Notes: generated by a model not told the origin, from the sequence alone. A stretch of 64,000 nt of DNA from CAWDXG01 sp963822115 (GCA_963822115.1 CAWGGM010000020.1:1054001-1118000); one strand, 5' to 3'; positions 8,006-16,458 are shown, counted from the first letter of the stretch. Numbers and translations: made by a program.

Positions 8006-9523
8006 GTGAGCGCGCACTACTTCATGTGCGGGCTTCTGGTCGCCTGGACGATCGCCCAGGTGGGTCTGGGTGTGTTCTTCGCGCTGGCCTATTCGCTCGG
8101 CCGGCGCGAGACCGAGTACCTGCTGTTCGCGCTTCTCTGCCTCGCGCTGGCCGTCACGACGGGCGGCATCGCGTACAGCTATGGATTTACCGGTCCCAGG
8201 CATTGGTACATCTCCACCTATGCCACGCACGGCGGAGCTATCGCGGCGGTCGCGCTGAACCTGCACTTCGTGATGCGCTACGCCGGTGTGAAGAAGAGCC
8301 GGCTGTACGCCACGATCGTGTATGCGGTCGGCGCTTTCTACGAGGTGTTGTGCCTGGGCGGCTGGTGGTGGGAGCGGGGCACGATCCACAGCGTGCCGTC
8401 GAAGGTGCTCGGCTTCTCCGTCGCGCACCTGACCGCCGTGCCGCGACTGCCGGCGGAAACCTTCTACTTCGTCGCGATCGTCGAGCTTCTCGCGAGCCTC
8501 GTGCTGCTCGGCCATGCCTACCGCTCGGGCAAGCGCGAAGCGCTCATCTCGCTCATCGGTGGCGTGATCGTGGCGCTGGCCACGGCCACCGACATCCTGG
8601 TCCTGGTCGGCAAGCTGCACAGCGTCTATCTGCTGCCGCACGGCTTTCTGGTCTACGCGTTCGCGGTGGCCAGCACGCTGCTGGTTCGCTATCGCACGGC
8701 GGCGGGGGAGCTCGAAGAGACGGCGTCCAGCCTCCGGCAACGCACCGAGGAGCTCCGGCACTCGCACGCCGAGCTCAAGGAGATGCAGGACGAGCTGGTG
8801 AGCAAGCAGCAGCTCGCCGCGGTCGGCGAGCTGGCAGCGGCGATCGCGCACGAGGTCCGCAATCCGCTGGCTGTGATCGTCAACGCGGTGGCGGGGCTCA
8901 GAAGAAGCGGGCTTCGAGAGGAAGACCGCCAGATGCTGCTCGGTATCGTGGACGAGGAGGCCGCGCGGCTGAACCGCCTGGTGACGGACCTGCTCAGGTA
9001 CGCCCGTCCGGTGAGCGTCAAGCGGGCGTTGGTCTCGTTGCCTGAAATGGTGCGTCGCGCCGAATCGGCGGCGATGGAAGAGCACGACGTCGTGGTCTCC
9101 ATCGATGGCGACCCGGAGGACTACAACGTGTGGGCGGATGCTGGCCTGATCCGGCTGGTGTTCGACAACCTGGTGGAGAACGCGCTGCAAGCGATGCCGG
9201 GGGGCGGCCAGCTGACGGTGCGCGTGGCGCGGGATCCGGCGAGCGACGAGCCGACGGTGTGCATCGACATCGCCGACACGGGCCACGGCATGGAGAGCCA
9301 GGTGCTCGAACGGGCCGTTGATCCGTTCTTCACGACGCGCCCGAGCGGTACGGGTCTCGGCCTGCCTATCGTGGAGCGCATCATGGACGCCCACGCCGGA
9401 CGCGTGGAGATCGACAGCGAGCCCGGCAAAGGCACGACCGCGCGTCTGTTCATCCCGGTGGGAACGCCGCCCGACAAGGCGGACGCCTCCGATAGCCCGC
9501 GCCCGCTGCGGAGCAGGCGCTAG
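8006..9523 (+). CDS. membrane sensor histidine kinase
   Basis: A 505-residue kinase. The N-terminal half (about residues 5-235) has seven or so hydrophobic segments, suggesting a multi-pass membrane sensor. A coiled-coil linker rich in Glu and Gln (about 236-270) leads to the dimerisation/phosphoacceptor domain with the H-box A-I-A-H-E-V-R-N-P-L. The ATPase domain follows, with the N-box V-E-N-A-L-Q-A-M, the G1 box D-T-G-H-G-M and the G2 box G-T-G-L-G-L. The GTG start at 8006 follows a G-rich ribosome site. No response regulator lies next to it; the NtrC-type regulator at 13.9 kb is a plausible partner by class (the kinase core is NtrB-like), but that is inference. Confidence 0.9.
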   Translation: MSAHYFMCGLLVAWTIAQVGLGVFFALAYSLGRRETEYLLFALLCLALAVTTGGIAYSYGFTGPRHWYISTYATHGGAIAAVALNLHFVMRYAGVKKSRLYATIVYAVGAFYEVLCLGGWWWERGTIHSVPSKVLGFSVAHLTAVPRLPAETFYFVAIVELLASLVLLGHAYRSGKREALISLIGGVIVALATATDILVLVGKLHSVYLLPHGFLVYAFAVASTLLVRYRTAAGELEETASSLRQRTEELRHSHAELKEMQDELVSKQQLAAVGELAAAIAHEVRNPLAVIVNAVAGLRRSGLREEDRQMLLGIVDEEAARLNRLVTDLLRYARPVSVKRALVSLPEMVRRAESAAMEEHDVVVSIDGDPEDYNVWADAGLIRLVFDNLVENALQAMPGGGQLTVRVARDPASDEPTVCIDIADTGHGMESQVLERAVDPFFTTRPSGTGLGLPIVERIMDAHAGRVEIDSEPGKGTTARLFIPVGTPPDKADASDSPRPLRSRR

Positions 9524-10803
9524 CCCTGGGCGCGGGCGCCGGCGAAATGGCGGTCCCAGCGCTCGAGCTCGTCGAGCACGGACCGCCCGACGGCCGTCGC
9601 GTCGGCGTGCTCGAGTAGCGTCTGCAGGCCCTCGTGGTTGCCCTGGCAGATCTGGCGGTAGCGCTGCTTGAAGCCGGGGCGCTTCGACAGCTCGCGACCG
9701 GTTTCGATCATCCGCTCGTACAGCCGGGCGACGGGCACGAACGCGTGGACCGCGAGCATCACGCCGTGCAGGGGCCGCGGATCCGGGCGCACCGGCGAGC
9801 TGTACAGCGGGCTGAAGGCATTGACCAGCACCGGGTCCAGGGCCCAGAGCGCGTTGAGCTTGTTGTGTGAAAACTCGTGCACCAGTGCCTCGGTCATCGT
9901 CATGAGGTCGGGGTGCAGCGAGAGGTAGGCCGTGCCGATGGCTTCGGCGTACGAGGCCGAGAGATGCCGCTCGGCGTCGTAGCCCACCGGGATCAGCGTC
10001 TGCATCACGAGCCGGATTTCCTGACCGAGCTCGGGCAGGTGATCGTCAATCAGGTGGAGCGCGAGCTCGAGCGTGTGCGTCCACTTTTCCGGCGGCTGGC
10101 CGCCGAGATCGAGCTGGTTGCCGGACTTGTCCGGATGGGCCTCGAACGAGGCCAGCGGATTGTTGTCCGCGCAGGCGAGCAACAGGCCGTCTGCGATCGG
10201 GTGATAGGGACGACCAACCGCCACGCCCTCTGGCCAGGGTCCGCTCGACGACGCGAGGTCGTCGAAATCGAAATCGACGCGCTGGTTCCCCCGTTCGAGC
10301 ACGAGCGTTCGCGGCAGGAAGCCGATGCGCCAGTCCGGGTCGAGGCCGAGCTCCAGGTTCTCGGCGATGGACAGCAGTCGGGCCGGACGGTGTCGGGGTT
10401 TCAGGCCGTCGGGCGGCAGCTCGCCGGCAGCCGCCAGCTCGAACGCCCAGAGTGCTGTCAGTTCCGCCAGCCAGCCGTCGAGCAGGCGCACGTCCCCGCC
10501 GCCCCACAGCTCGCGCTCCAGGCAGTGCACCAGCGTGGAGTGGGTCGGACGGCGCAGGATGGAGAACACGAGCCCCGCCTTCTTCTCGCGAAGCAGTCGT
10601 TCGATGACGCCCCTCACGTCGGCGAAGTCGTCGAAGATCTGCGAGCGGAAGCGACCCAGCGGAAGCTCGAGCAGCCTGGCCAGCGTGCGGCGCAGGTGCT
10701 GGCCCAGAACACGACGCGCGGTCGTCGAGCCCGTATCGGGCAGAGTGAGGTCGCGCGGCGGCTCCACCAACGCGGACAAGCCTAGACGAGGCGCTGTCGG
10801 CAC
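9520..10803 (-). CDS. HExxH-type putative peptide beta-hydroxylase
   Basis: The protein carries the motif H-E-F-S-H (bases 9865-9879) inside E-A-L-V-H-E-F-S-H-N-K-L-N-A-L, followed about 30 residues later by R-P-D-P-R-P-L-H-G and V-H-A-F. This arrangement is diagnostic for the family named HEXXH motif-containing putative peptide modification protein. Some members hydroxylate residues in ribosomal peptides using iron and 2-oxoglutarate. The two motif histidines and a later histidine are candidate metal ligands. The start is uncertain: the frame is open to 10908, but an ATG there would overlap the divergent ferredoxin start, so I use the GTG at 10803; a GTG at 10767 is also possible. Its stop overlaps the end of the convergent kinase gene. 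No precursor-peptide gene is adjacent. Confidence 0.8.
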   Translation of the reverse strand: MPTAPRLGLSALVEPPRDLTLPDTGSTTARRVLGQHLRRTLARLLELPLGRFRSQIFDDFADVRGVIERLLREKKAGLVFSILRRPTHSTLVHCLERELWGGGDVRLLDGWLAELTALWAFELAAAGELPPDGLKPRHRPARLLSIAENLELGLDPDWRIGFLPRTLVLERGNQRVDFDFDDLASSSGPWPEGVAVGRPYHPIADGLLLACADNNPLASFEAHPDKSGNQLDLGGQPPEKWTHTLELALHLIDDHLPELGQEIRLVMQTLIPVGYDAERHLSASYAEAIGTAYLSLHPDLMTMTEALVHEFSHNKLNALWALDPVLVNAFSPLYSSPVRPDPRPLHGVMLAVHAFVPVARLYERMIETGRELSKRPGFKQRYRQICQGNHEGLQTLLEHADATAVGRSVLDELERWDRHFAGARAQG

Positions 10804-10906
10804 GCCAGTCGCGTCGCGTCGCCGCGCTTCCTGCCACCCGGATCCGCAGCGCCTTTGCGGGCGGAGTTGACCGCGCGCGGCGCTGAAGCCAGATTTGGCT
10901 CCTCTC

Positions 10907-11296
10907 ATGGCTCAGCGAAAGCGCTACCTGTTCGTCTGCATCAACCGCCGCCCCGACGGCACACCGAAGGGTTCGTGCGCTGCGCGCGGCTCGGTCGAGC
11001 TGCACCGGCGGCTCAAGGCCATGTTGAAGGAGCGAGGGCTCGCGGCGATGGAGGTACGGGCCTGCACGTCGAGCTGCCTCGACACCTGCTGGGTCGGTCC
11101 GACCATCGCCGTCGAGCCCGATCACTACTTCTACGGGCGGGTCACCGAGGCGGACCTCGAGGAGATCGTCGATGCGCTCGAGCGCGGCGAGCGCGTCGAA
11201 CGACTCGTATTGTCTGCCGACGATTTCGTCGAGCCCCGCCAGCTCGCGCGCCTGGAGCGGGTGGACCGCCCGGCTCCCGAGCCCAACGAGTCGTAG
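10907..11296 (+). CDS. thioredoxin-fold (2Fe-2S) ferredoxin
   Basis: A 129-residue protein of the thioredoxin-like [2Fe-2S] ferredoxin family. It starts with a beta-strand, Y-L-F-V-C-I-N, and has four cysteines in the typical pattern: C at about 11, C in K-G-S-C-A-A-R-G, and C-T-S-S-C-L-D-T-C in the middle. The strand V-G-P-T-I-A-V-E-P-D and the segment H-Y-F-Y-G-R-V follow, as in this family. It probably carries electrons in the cytoplasm to an unknown partner. It is divergent from the HExxH protein, and that enzyme class is iron-dependent, but a functional link is only suggested by position. Confidence 0.87.
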   Translation: MAQRKRYLFVCINRRPDGTPKGSCAARGSVELHRRLKAMLKERGLAAMEVRACTSSCLDTCWVGPTIAVEPDHYFYGRVTEADLEEIVDALERGERVERLVLSADDFVEPRQLARLERVDRPAPEPNES

Positions 11297-11377
11297 CGCT
11301 TGCGCACCGCGGTCCTGGTGCCCAGCCAGCTACAGGCCTAGGCTTGGGAGGGCGCGTCGGCGCCCCCTGGGCTGATC

Positions 11378-12385
11378 GTGGCTTTCCACGTCCTGTTGAA
11401 GAAGCATTTCACGCTGCTGGTCCTCTTCTTGATCGGCGTGGCGGCGTACTTCCAGGCTTCGGGCATTGGCGCTCTCGCAGGCGCGTCGCTTTCGACCGCA
11501 CCCTCCGCCGCTCCGCCGCCGCCCGCCGCGACGGCGGCGGACGGCCCGCGAGCACCGGACCGGAGCGGCGAGCCGATCCTCTCGCGCAATCCTTTCGATT
11601 CGGTGACCGGCCCGCTCGACGCGAAGCCGGTGTCGAGCGCGCTCTCGTCAGCGATCGCTACATCGACCGATCCGCTCCAGGCTCCGACGTGTCCAGGCAT
11701 CCACGTCCACATCGTTACCGAAGCGGACGATCCCTACGCGTCCCGGGCGGCACTGCAGCGAGATGGCGACGAGAAGGCCGGCGTCTACCGCGTGGGCGAC
11801 GCGGTGGGCGACAAGAAGATCGCCTACATCGGCTATAACCCTCGCGACCGCAGTCCGGCGGTCTGGCTCGAGAGCGGTTCGAGCCTGTGCCAGGCGCTGC
11901 TGTTCGAGGACGCAGTCGCGCCGGCGCCGTCCGGGCGCGCCGCGCCCGTCGAGACACCGAAGCCGCCGCCGTCGCCGGTCTCGATCCCCACGGCGCCCAG
12001 GCCCGTACACAAGGCGCTATCGCCCATCGACCCGAAGCTCGCATCCAGTATCCGCAAGCTCAGCGACACGCAGGTGCGCATCGCTCCCAAGGCTGTCGGC
12101 GACATCCTGCGGCATCCCGATCAGCTGATGCCCCAGACCGGTGTCGTGCCGGAGAGCGTGAACGGAAAGGTGAAGGGAATCCGCATCTTCGGAATCCGCG
12201 ACAACACACTGCTCGGTCAGCTCGGGCTCCAGAGCGGCGACCGCGTCGAGTCGGTCGGTGGTGTGAAGGTCACCAGTCCCGACAAGGTCATCGAGGGCTA
12301 CGATAAGATGCGCGGCGGGGGCTCCGTGAAGATCAAGGTCAACCGCCGCGGCAAGCCGGTGACCCTCGATCTGGAGATCCGCTAG
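11378..12385 (+). CDS. gspC: type II secretion inner-membrane protein GspC (first copy)
   Basis: A 335-residue GspC-type protein, starting at GTG 11378. GspC links the inner-membrane platform to the secretin GspD in the periplasm. The sequence shows a short cytoplasmic tail, one transmembrane helix (about residues 11-30), a Pro/Ala-rich linker, the homology region around I-L-S-R-N-P-F-D-S-V-T-G-P-L, a second Pro-rich linker, and a C-terminal PDZ domain (G-K-V-K-G-I-R-I-F-G-I ... L-G-L-Q-S-G-D-R-V). It is clearly paralogous to the GspC at 15469-16458, with the same order of parts and many identical motifs. It stands alone, separated from the main operon by a SpoIID-like gene and a regulator, so it may be an alternative adaptor. 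Confidence 0.88.
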   Translation: MAFHVLLKKHFTLLVLFLIGVAAYFQASGIGALAGASLSTAPSAAPPPPAATAADGPRAPDRSGEPILSRNPFDSVTGPLDAKPVSSALSSAIATSTDPLQAPTCPGIHVHIVTEADDPYASRAALQRDGDEKAGVYRVGDAVGDKKIAYIGYNPRDRSPAVWLESGSSLCQALLFEDAVAPAPSGRAAPVETPKPPPSPVSIPTAPRPVHKALSPIDPKLASSIRKLSDTQVRIAPKAVGDILRHPDQLMPQTGVVPESVNGKVKGIRIFGIRDNTLLGQLGLQSGDRVESVGGVKVTSPDKVIEGYDKMRGGGSVKIKVNRRGKPVTLDLEIR

Positions 12386-12437
12386 CGGCCGATGCCTCTT
12401 GCGGCGCGATCCAGAGCAGCCGTATCCTGAATTCATC

Positions 12438-13757
12438 GTGGATCGCTTGGCTGCATGCAGAACGCTGGTGGCATTGCCGCTGGCGTTGGGGCTGTTGCTC
12501 ACTGCGTGCGGACCGGCCGACAGCGGCGAGCCTCTCGGCACCAGCCAACAGCGGGTGAGCGCGCCCCTGGCGAAGGCGTACTGCTCCATCACGGTCACGA
12601 ACGAAGGCGTGAAGCAGATGGAGACCGACTACATCGCGCACGTCATCCAGTGCGAGAACGGGGGAGCCAACCTCGAAGCGCTCAAGGCGCAGGCGATCGC
12701 GGCACGCTCGGTCGCGTACTACGCGATGGCTACCAAGGGGTCGATCTGCGACGGGCAGGGCTGCCAGGTCTACTCCTGCGGCGCCACGCCGAATGCCAAG
12801 CAGATGCAGGCCGCGCAGGAAACGGCAGGCATGTATCTGTCGTATGGCGGCATGCTGACCTACGGCTTCTACGTCGCCGGCGATCCGAAAACGGCACCGC
12901 CTGCCTGCCACGGTGTAAGCGGCGCGACCGAGCAGTACGTGACCTACAACGAGGGCAAGACCGGCTCCGCGGTGCAGCACACTTCGCTCGGCTACTATCC
13001 GTCGGGAGCCGCGACCTACGGCCAGAACCGTGGCTGCATGGGTCAGTGGGGCGCGCGTTGCCTGGAGAACAACGACGGCTACACCTACGACAAGATCCTG
13101 AAGTTCTACTACGGCGCGGATATCAAGATCCTGCAGGCCAGTGGCTCGTGCGTCACTCCGACGAACCAGCCGCCACAGGGTTATCTCGACGGCGCCGGCT
13201 GCAACACCATCCACGGCTGGGCGTACGATCCCGATGACAAATCGGCCAAGCTCAAGGTGCGGATCAGTATCGACAGCGCTCCTGCTATCACGACGACCGC
13301 CAACATCAACCGTAGCGATCTGTGTACGGCGATCGGGTCGTGCAATCACGGCTTCCAGATCACCACGCCTGCGCAGTACGCCGACGGTCAGACGCACACC
13401 GTGCATGCTGTGGCGGTGGACTCGAGTGGTTCCCCCACGAAGGAGCTGAGCAAGAGTCCGAAGACGTTCAAGTGTGCACCCAGCGGTGGTGCCGGTGGTG
13501 CAGGCGGTGCGGCGGGCGCTGCACCGATGGACGCAGGCGCCGGGTCGGGAGGCACGTCGTCCGGCAGCGGCGGAGCAGGAGCAGGCGGCACGCCGGGTGT
13601 CGGGGGAGCCGCGATGGGCAACCACACTCGCGTCATCGGCGGCAACAGTGGGGGTTGTGGTTGCCGCGCGGCGCCCGCCGGAGGGGACGACAGCGCGCTG
13701 GTTCTGCTGCTCGCCGGGCTCGGGCTGTTGCTCGAGCGGCGCCGGCGACACTCCTGA
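12438..13757 (+). CDS. SpoIID/LytB-like lipoprotein with MYXO-CTERM tail
   Basis: A 439-residue exported protein. I chose the GTG at 12438 because it directly precedes a lipoprotein signal (V-A-L-P-L-A-L-G-L-L-L-T-A-C); an in-frame TTG at 12399 adds an unlikely tail. The central region resembles the SpoIID/LytB domain: A-L-K-A-Q-A-I-A-A-R-S-V-A-Y-Y-A-M is the family's hallmark, and A-T-Y-G-Q-N-R-G-C-M-G-Q-W-G matches its second motif. In other proteins this domain cleaves or remodels peptidoglycan. A Gly/Ala-rich linker then leads to G-C-G-C-R, a hydrophobic helix and R-R-R-R, the MYXO-CTERM pattern associated with cell-surface anchoring via type II secretion. Carrying both a lipobox and this tail is unusual. 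Confidence 0.85.
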   Translation: MDRLAACRTLVALPLALGLLLTACGPADSGEPLGTSQQRVSAPLAKAYCSITVTNEGVKQMETDYIAHVIQCENGGANLEALKAQAIAARSVAYYAMATKGSICDGQGCQVYSCGATPNAKQMQAAQETAGMYLSYGGMLTYGFYVAGDPKTAPPACHGVSGATEQYVTYNEGKTGSAVQHTSLGYYPSGAATYGQNRGCMGQWGARCLENNDGYTYDKILKFYYGADIKILQASGSCVTPTNQPPQGYLDGAGCNTIHGWAYDPDDKSAKLKVRISIDSAPAITTTANINRSDLCTAIGSCNHGFQITTPAQYADGQTHTVHAVAVDSSGSPTKELSKSPKTFKCAPSGGAGGAGGAAGAAPMDAGAGSGGTSSGSGGAGAGGTPGVGGAAMGNHTRVIGGNSGGCGCRAAPAGGDDSALVLLLAGLGLLLERRRRHS

Positions 13758-13776
13758 GCCAGGCCCCTATCTTCTC

Positions 13777-13802
13777 GGAATCATGTCGATTCCATGGAAT
13801 CG
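13777..13802. promoter_or_regulatory. palindromic operator candidate upstream of the NtrC-type gene
   Basis: Three alternating copies of the half-site GGAATC/GATTCC lie in 26 bases. The last two form a perfect 16-bp palindrome, CGATTCCATGGAATCG (13787-13802), and the first two form a GGAATC-N5-GATTCC inverted repeat. It sits 48 bases before the ATG of the regulator at 13851. Symmetry and position suggest a dimeric repressor or autoregulatory site; it lacks a T tract, so a terminator is less likely. Confidence 0.5.
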
Positions 13803-13850
13803 TGCGGGCGCGGAATTGATCTGATGTCATAGCGATGCCAGGATGGCGAC

Positions 13851-15272
13851 ATGGTTGACACTATGGCGGGGGCGACTGACACACCGGCACCATCCGCGCC
13901 GGGGCATGAGCTGCCGCGTGCGTCCGGCGCGGCGGATCCGACCGTGCTGGTGGTGGACGACGAGCCGGGCAACCTGACCTCGCTGCAGAAGATTTTCCAG
14001 AGGGAAGGCATGCGGGTTCTCACGGCCGAGAACGCGAAGGCCGCGCTGGAGTTGGCTCGCACCCACCGCATCCAGGTCGTGCTCACCGACTTGATGATGC
14101 CTGGCGTGAACGGCGTCGAGCTGCTGCGCGCCCTGAAGGAGGTCTCGCCCGACACCGAAGTCGTGTTGATGACAGCCTACGGGACAGTCGAAACAGCGGT
14201 GCAGGCGATGCGCGAAGGCGCGTACGACTTCGTCGAGAAACCGCTCAAGCGCATGACGATCGTGAAGAGCGTGCGCAAGGCGGCGGAGCGCCAGTCACTC
14301 GTCGCGGAGAACCGCTCGTTGCGGCAGGAGCTCAAGCTCCTGACCACACGTGAAATCATCGGCCAGAGCCCTGCGTTGCGACGTGTGCTCGACGTGGCCA
14401 CGCAGGCGGCGCCGTCGAGCGCTACGGTGTTGATCCTCGGCGAAAGCGGGACCGGCAAGGAGCTCATCGCACGCTACATCCACGGCAAGAGCACACGCGC
14501 CGAGGGGCCTTTCGTCGCCGTCAACTGCGCTGCCATTCCCGAGACAATCCTTGAGGCGGAGTTGTTCGGCCACGAGCGCGGCGCTTTCACCGGCGCGGTC
14601 GGCAAGCGGGAGGGTCGGTTTGCGCGTGCGCGCGGCGGGACGCTGTTCCTCGACGAGATCGGCGAGCTCAGCGCCGCGGTGCAGGTGAAGATCCTCAGGG
14701 TGCTCCAGGAAGGCGAGTACGAGCCCATCGGCGGCGACACGGTCAAGGCCGACGTGCGCATCGTCGCGGCGACCAACCGCGACCTGGCGGCCGAAGTGGA
14801 AGCGGGGCGCTTTCGCGAGGATCTCTACTACCGTCTCAACGTGATCTCGGTCACGGCTCCACCGCTGCGCGCGCGGCGTGAGGACATCCCTCTGCTGGTC
14901 GATCATTTCCTGGGCGTCTACTGCCGCAAGAACGGTCGCTCGCATCTCGACGTACCCCGCGAGGTGATGACCAAGCTGATGGACTACTCGTGGCCGGGCA
15001 ACGTCCGCGAGCTGGAGAACGTTGTCGAACGCGCAGCCGTGCTGTGCCGGTCGGACACGCTGCGCCTCGACGACCTGCCCGAGGTGGTCGCGAGCGCCTC
15101 GGCTCCCGTCCCGTCGGTACTCAGCTTTCCGATCGGTACGCCGCTTGGCGAGGTCGAGCACCGCCTGATTCGCGAGACGCTGGCCTACACGAACGGCGAC
15201 AAGTCCCTGGCCGCCCAGCTGCTCGGCATCTCCACGCGCACCATCTACCGCAAGCTGGGCGAGAACGAATAG
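13851..15272 (+). CDS. NtrC-family sigma-54-dependent response regulator
   Basis: A 473-residue activator that turns on sigma-54 promoters when phosphorylated. Domains: a receiver domain (about 30-145) with acidic pair D36/D37, phosphoacceptor D80 and K130; an AAA+ domain (about 165-400) with Walker A G-E-S-G-T-G-K-E (197-204), the sigma-54 contact loop G-A-F-T-G-A (244-249) and Walker B T-L-F-L-D-E-I; and a C-terminal Fis-type helix-turn-helix ending L-L-G-I-S-T-R-T-I-Y-R-K. AGGA lies 7 bases before the ATG at 13851; an ATG four codons downstream is also possible. It lies immediately upstream of the gsp operon and its candidate sigma-54 promoter, which makes that operon a likely target. Confidence 0.95.
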   Translation: MVDTMAGATDTPAPSAPGHELPRASGAADPTVLVVDDEPGNLTSLQKIFQREGMRVLTAENAKAALELARTHRIQVVLTDLMMPGVNGVELLRALKEVSPDTEVVLMTAYGTVETAVQAMREGAYDFVEKPLKRMTIVKSVRKAAERQSLVAENRSLRQELKLLTTREIIGQSPALRRVLDVATQAAPSSATVLILGESGTGKELIARYIHGKSTRAEGPFVAVNCAAIPETILEAELFGHERGAFTGAVGKREGRFARARGGTLFLDEIGELSAAVQVKILRVLQEGEYEPIGGDTVKADVRIVAATNRDLAAEVEAGRFREDLYYRLNVISVTAPPLRARREDIPLLVDHFLGVYCRKNGRSHLDVPREVMTKLMDYSWPGNVRELENVVERAAVLCRSDTLRLDDLPEVVASASAPVPSVLSFPIGTPLGEVEHRLIRETLAYTNGDKSLAAQLLGISTRTIYRKLGENE

Positions 15273-15435
15273 GCGCTTCCCGGAGCCAGCCCGGTAATAC
15301 TGGTCGATGGGCCGTTTTGACAGTTTGTCTCACTGAGCGTCTGTCCGGGCCTCGCTTTGCCAGGTTGGCGTCCAGAACGGCGGTTGCTGGTCGCCAAATG
15401 CCTGGAATCTTCAGGGTTTTTTCTGCATTGACCCC

Positions 15436-15451
15436 TGGCACGGGTTTCGCT
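15436..15451 (+). promoter_or_regulatory. candidate sigma-54 promoter for the gsp operon
   Basis: The sequence TGGCACGGGTTTCGCT matches the sigma-54 consensus TGGCACG-N4-TTGCW with one mismatch. The invariant GG (15437-15438) and GC (15449-15450) are exactly 10 bases apart. It falls in a 196-bp intergenic space that is more AT-rich than its surroundings, between an NtrC-type activator and gspC. A transcript starting about 12 bases after the GC would have a leader of only a few bases before the TTG at 15469, which is a reservation. Confidence 0.5.
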
Positions 15452-15468
15452 CTAACCCCCCCGGACCC

Positions 15469-16458
15469 TTGGCCCTCGACACTCTGCTCAAAAAGTATTT
15501 TCCCGCCGTCATCCTCGGCCTGGTGGCGCTCGCCGCCTACTTCGAGGCTTCGGGGGCGATGCAGCTCGTGGGCGCGGCGCTCGCGCCGGACGAGAGCACG
15601 CTCGCCTCGCATCCGCCGGGTGCGGCGGACCTGGCGGCGCTGAGCGCGCGGACCGGCCCCACGCTGAAGAGCGCCGAGCCGATCCTGTCGCGCAACCCGT
15701 TCGATTCGGTGACCGGTCCGTTGAATGCGAAGCCGCTGGACAGCTCGTTGCCGAGCGCGTCGAAGGCGGACATCTCCGATCCGCTGTCGGCGCCGGCGTG
15801 TGACGGCATCCGCGTCAACATCGTGACCGAATCGCCCGATCCGACGTGGTCGCTCGCCGCGATGCAGGGCCCCGGCGAGCCCAAGGCGACCATCCGCCGT
15901 GTGGGCGATCACATCGGTCCCGGTGAGGTCGTCTACATCGGCTACAACCCGCGTGAGCAGAGCCCGGCTGTCTGGATCACGAACGGGCCCGCGCTGTGCC
16001 AGGCGGTGCTCTTCAGCGAACAGCCCAAGCCCTCTGCGGCGCCGTCGCCGACCCAGCACCCGATGCCGCGCTTCCACCCCCGCGGCGGTGCAGCCACGGT
16101 GCCCCAGGACATCGCATCGAAGATCCAGAAGGTCAGCGATACCGAGTTCAACGTCGACCGCTCGGTCGTCGACAAGATCCTTGAAAACCAGGCCCAGCTG
16201 ATGCGCTCGGCGCGCATCGTTCCCGAGCAGAAGAACGGCAAGGTCGTCGGGATCCGCATGTTCGGCATCCGGCCGGACACGCTCCTGGGCACGCTGGGCC
16301 TCAAGAACGGCGATCGCCTCGAGGCGATCAACGGATTCAGCATGAGTAGCCCCGAGAAGGCACTCGAAGCCTACGCGCGTCTGCGCACTGCCTCGAACCT
16401 GAACGTGTCGATCAATCGTCGGGGCAAGCCCATGACTATCGACTTCCATATCAAGTGA
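15469..16458 (+). CDS. gspC: type II secretion protein GspC (operon copy)
   Basis: A 329-residue GspC heading the main secretion operon. It shares its plan with the copy at 11378: a cytoplasmic L-L-K-K-Y-F start, a transmembrane helix (about 11-30), the homology region with I-L-S-R-N-P-F-D-S-V-T-G-P-L, a proline-rich linker and a PDZ domain (I-R-M-F-G-I-R-P-D-T-L-L-G-T-L-G-L-K). The TTG at 15469 is chosen because the first residues align with the start of the other copy; no good ribosome site precedes it. Its TGA overlaps the GTG start of gspD (GTGA), indicating coupled translation. GspC recruits substrates and contacts GspD in the periplasm. Confidence 0.92.
   Translation: MALDTLLKKYFPAVILGLVALAAYFEASGAMQLVGAALAPDESTLASHPPGAADLAALSARTGPTLKSAEPILSRNPFDSVTGPLNAKPLDSSLPSASKADISDPLSAPACDGIRVNIVTESPDPTWSLAAMQGPGEPKATIRRVGDHIGPGEVVYIGYNPREQSPAVWITNGPALCQAVLFSEQPKPSAAPSPTQHPMPRFHPRGGAATVPQDIASKIQKVSDTEFNVDRSVVDKILENQAQLMRSARIVPEQKNGKVVGIRMFGIRPDTLLGTLGLKNGDRLEAINGFSMSSPEKALEAYARLRTASNLNVSINRRGKPMTIDFHIK

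Noticed and set aside
10803..10908. A longer HExxH protein starting at an ATG at 10908
   Set aside because: That start would overlap the divergent ferredoxin's start codon, and the added residues show no family similarity.
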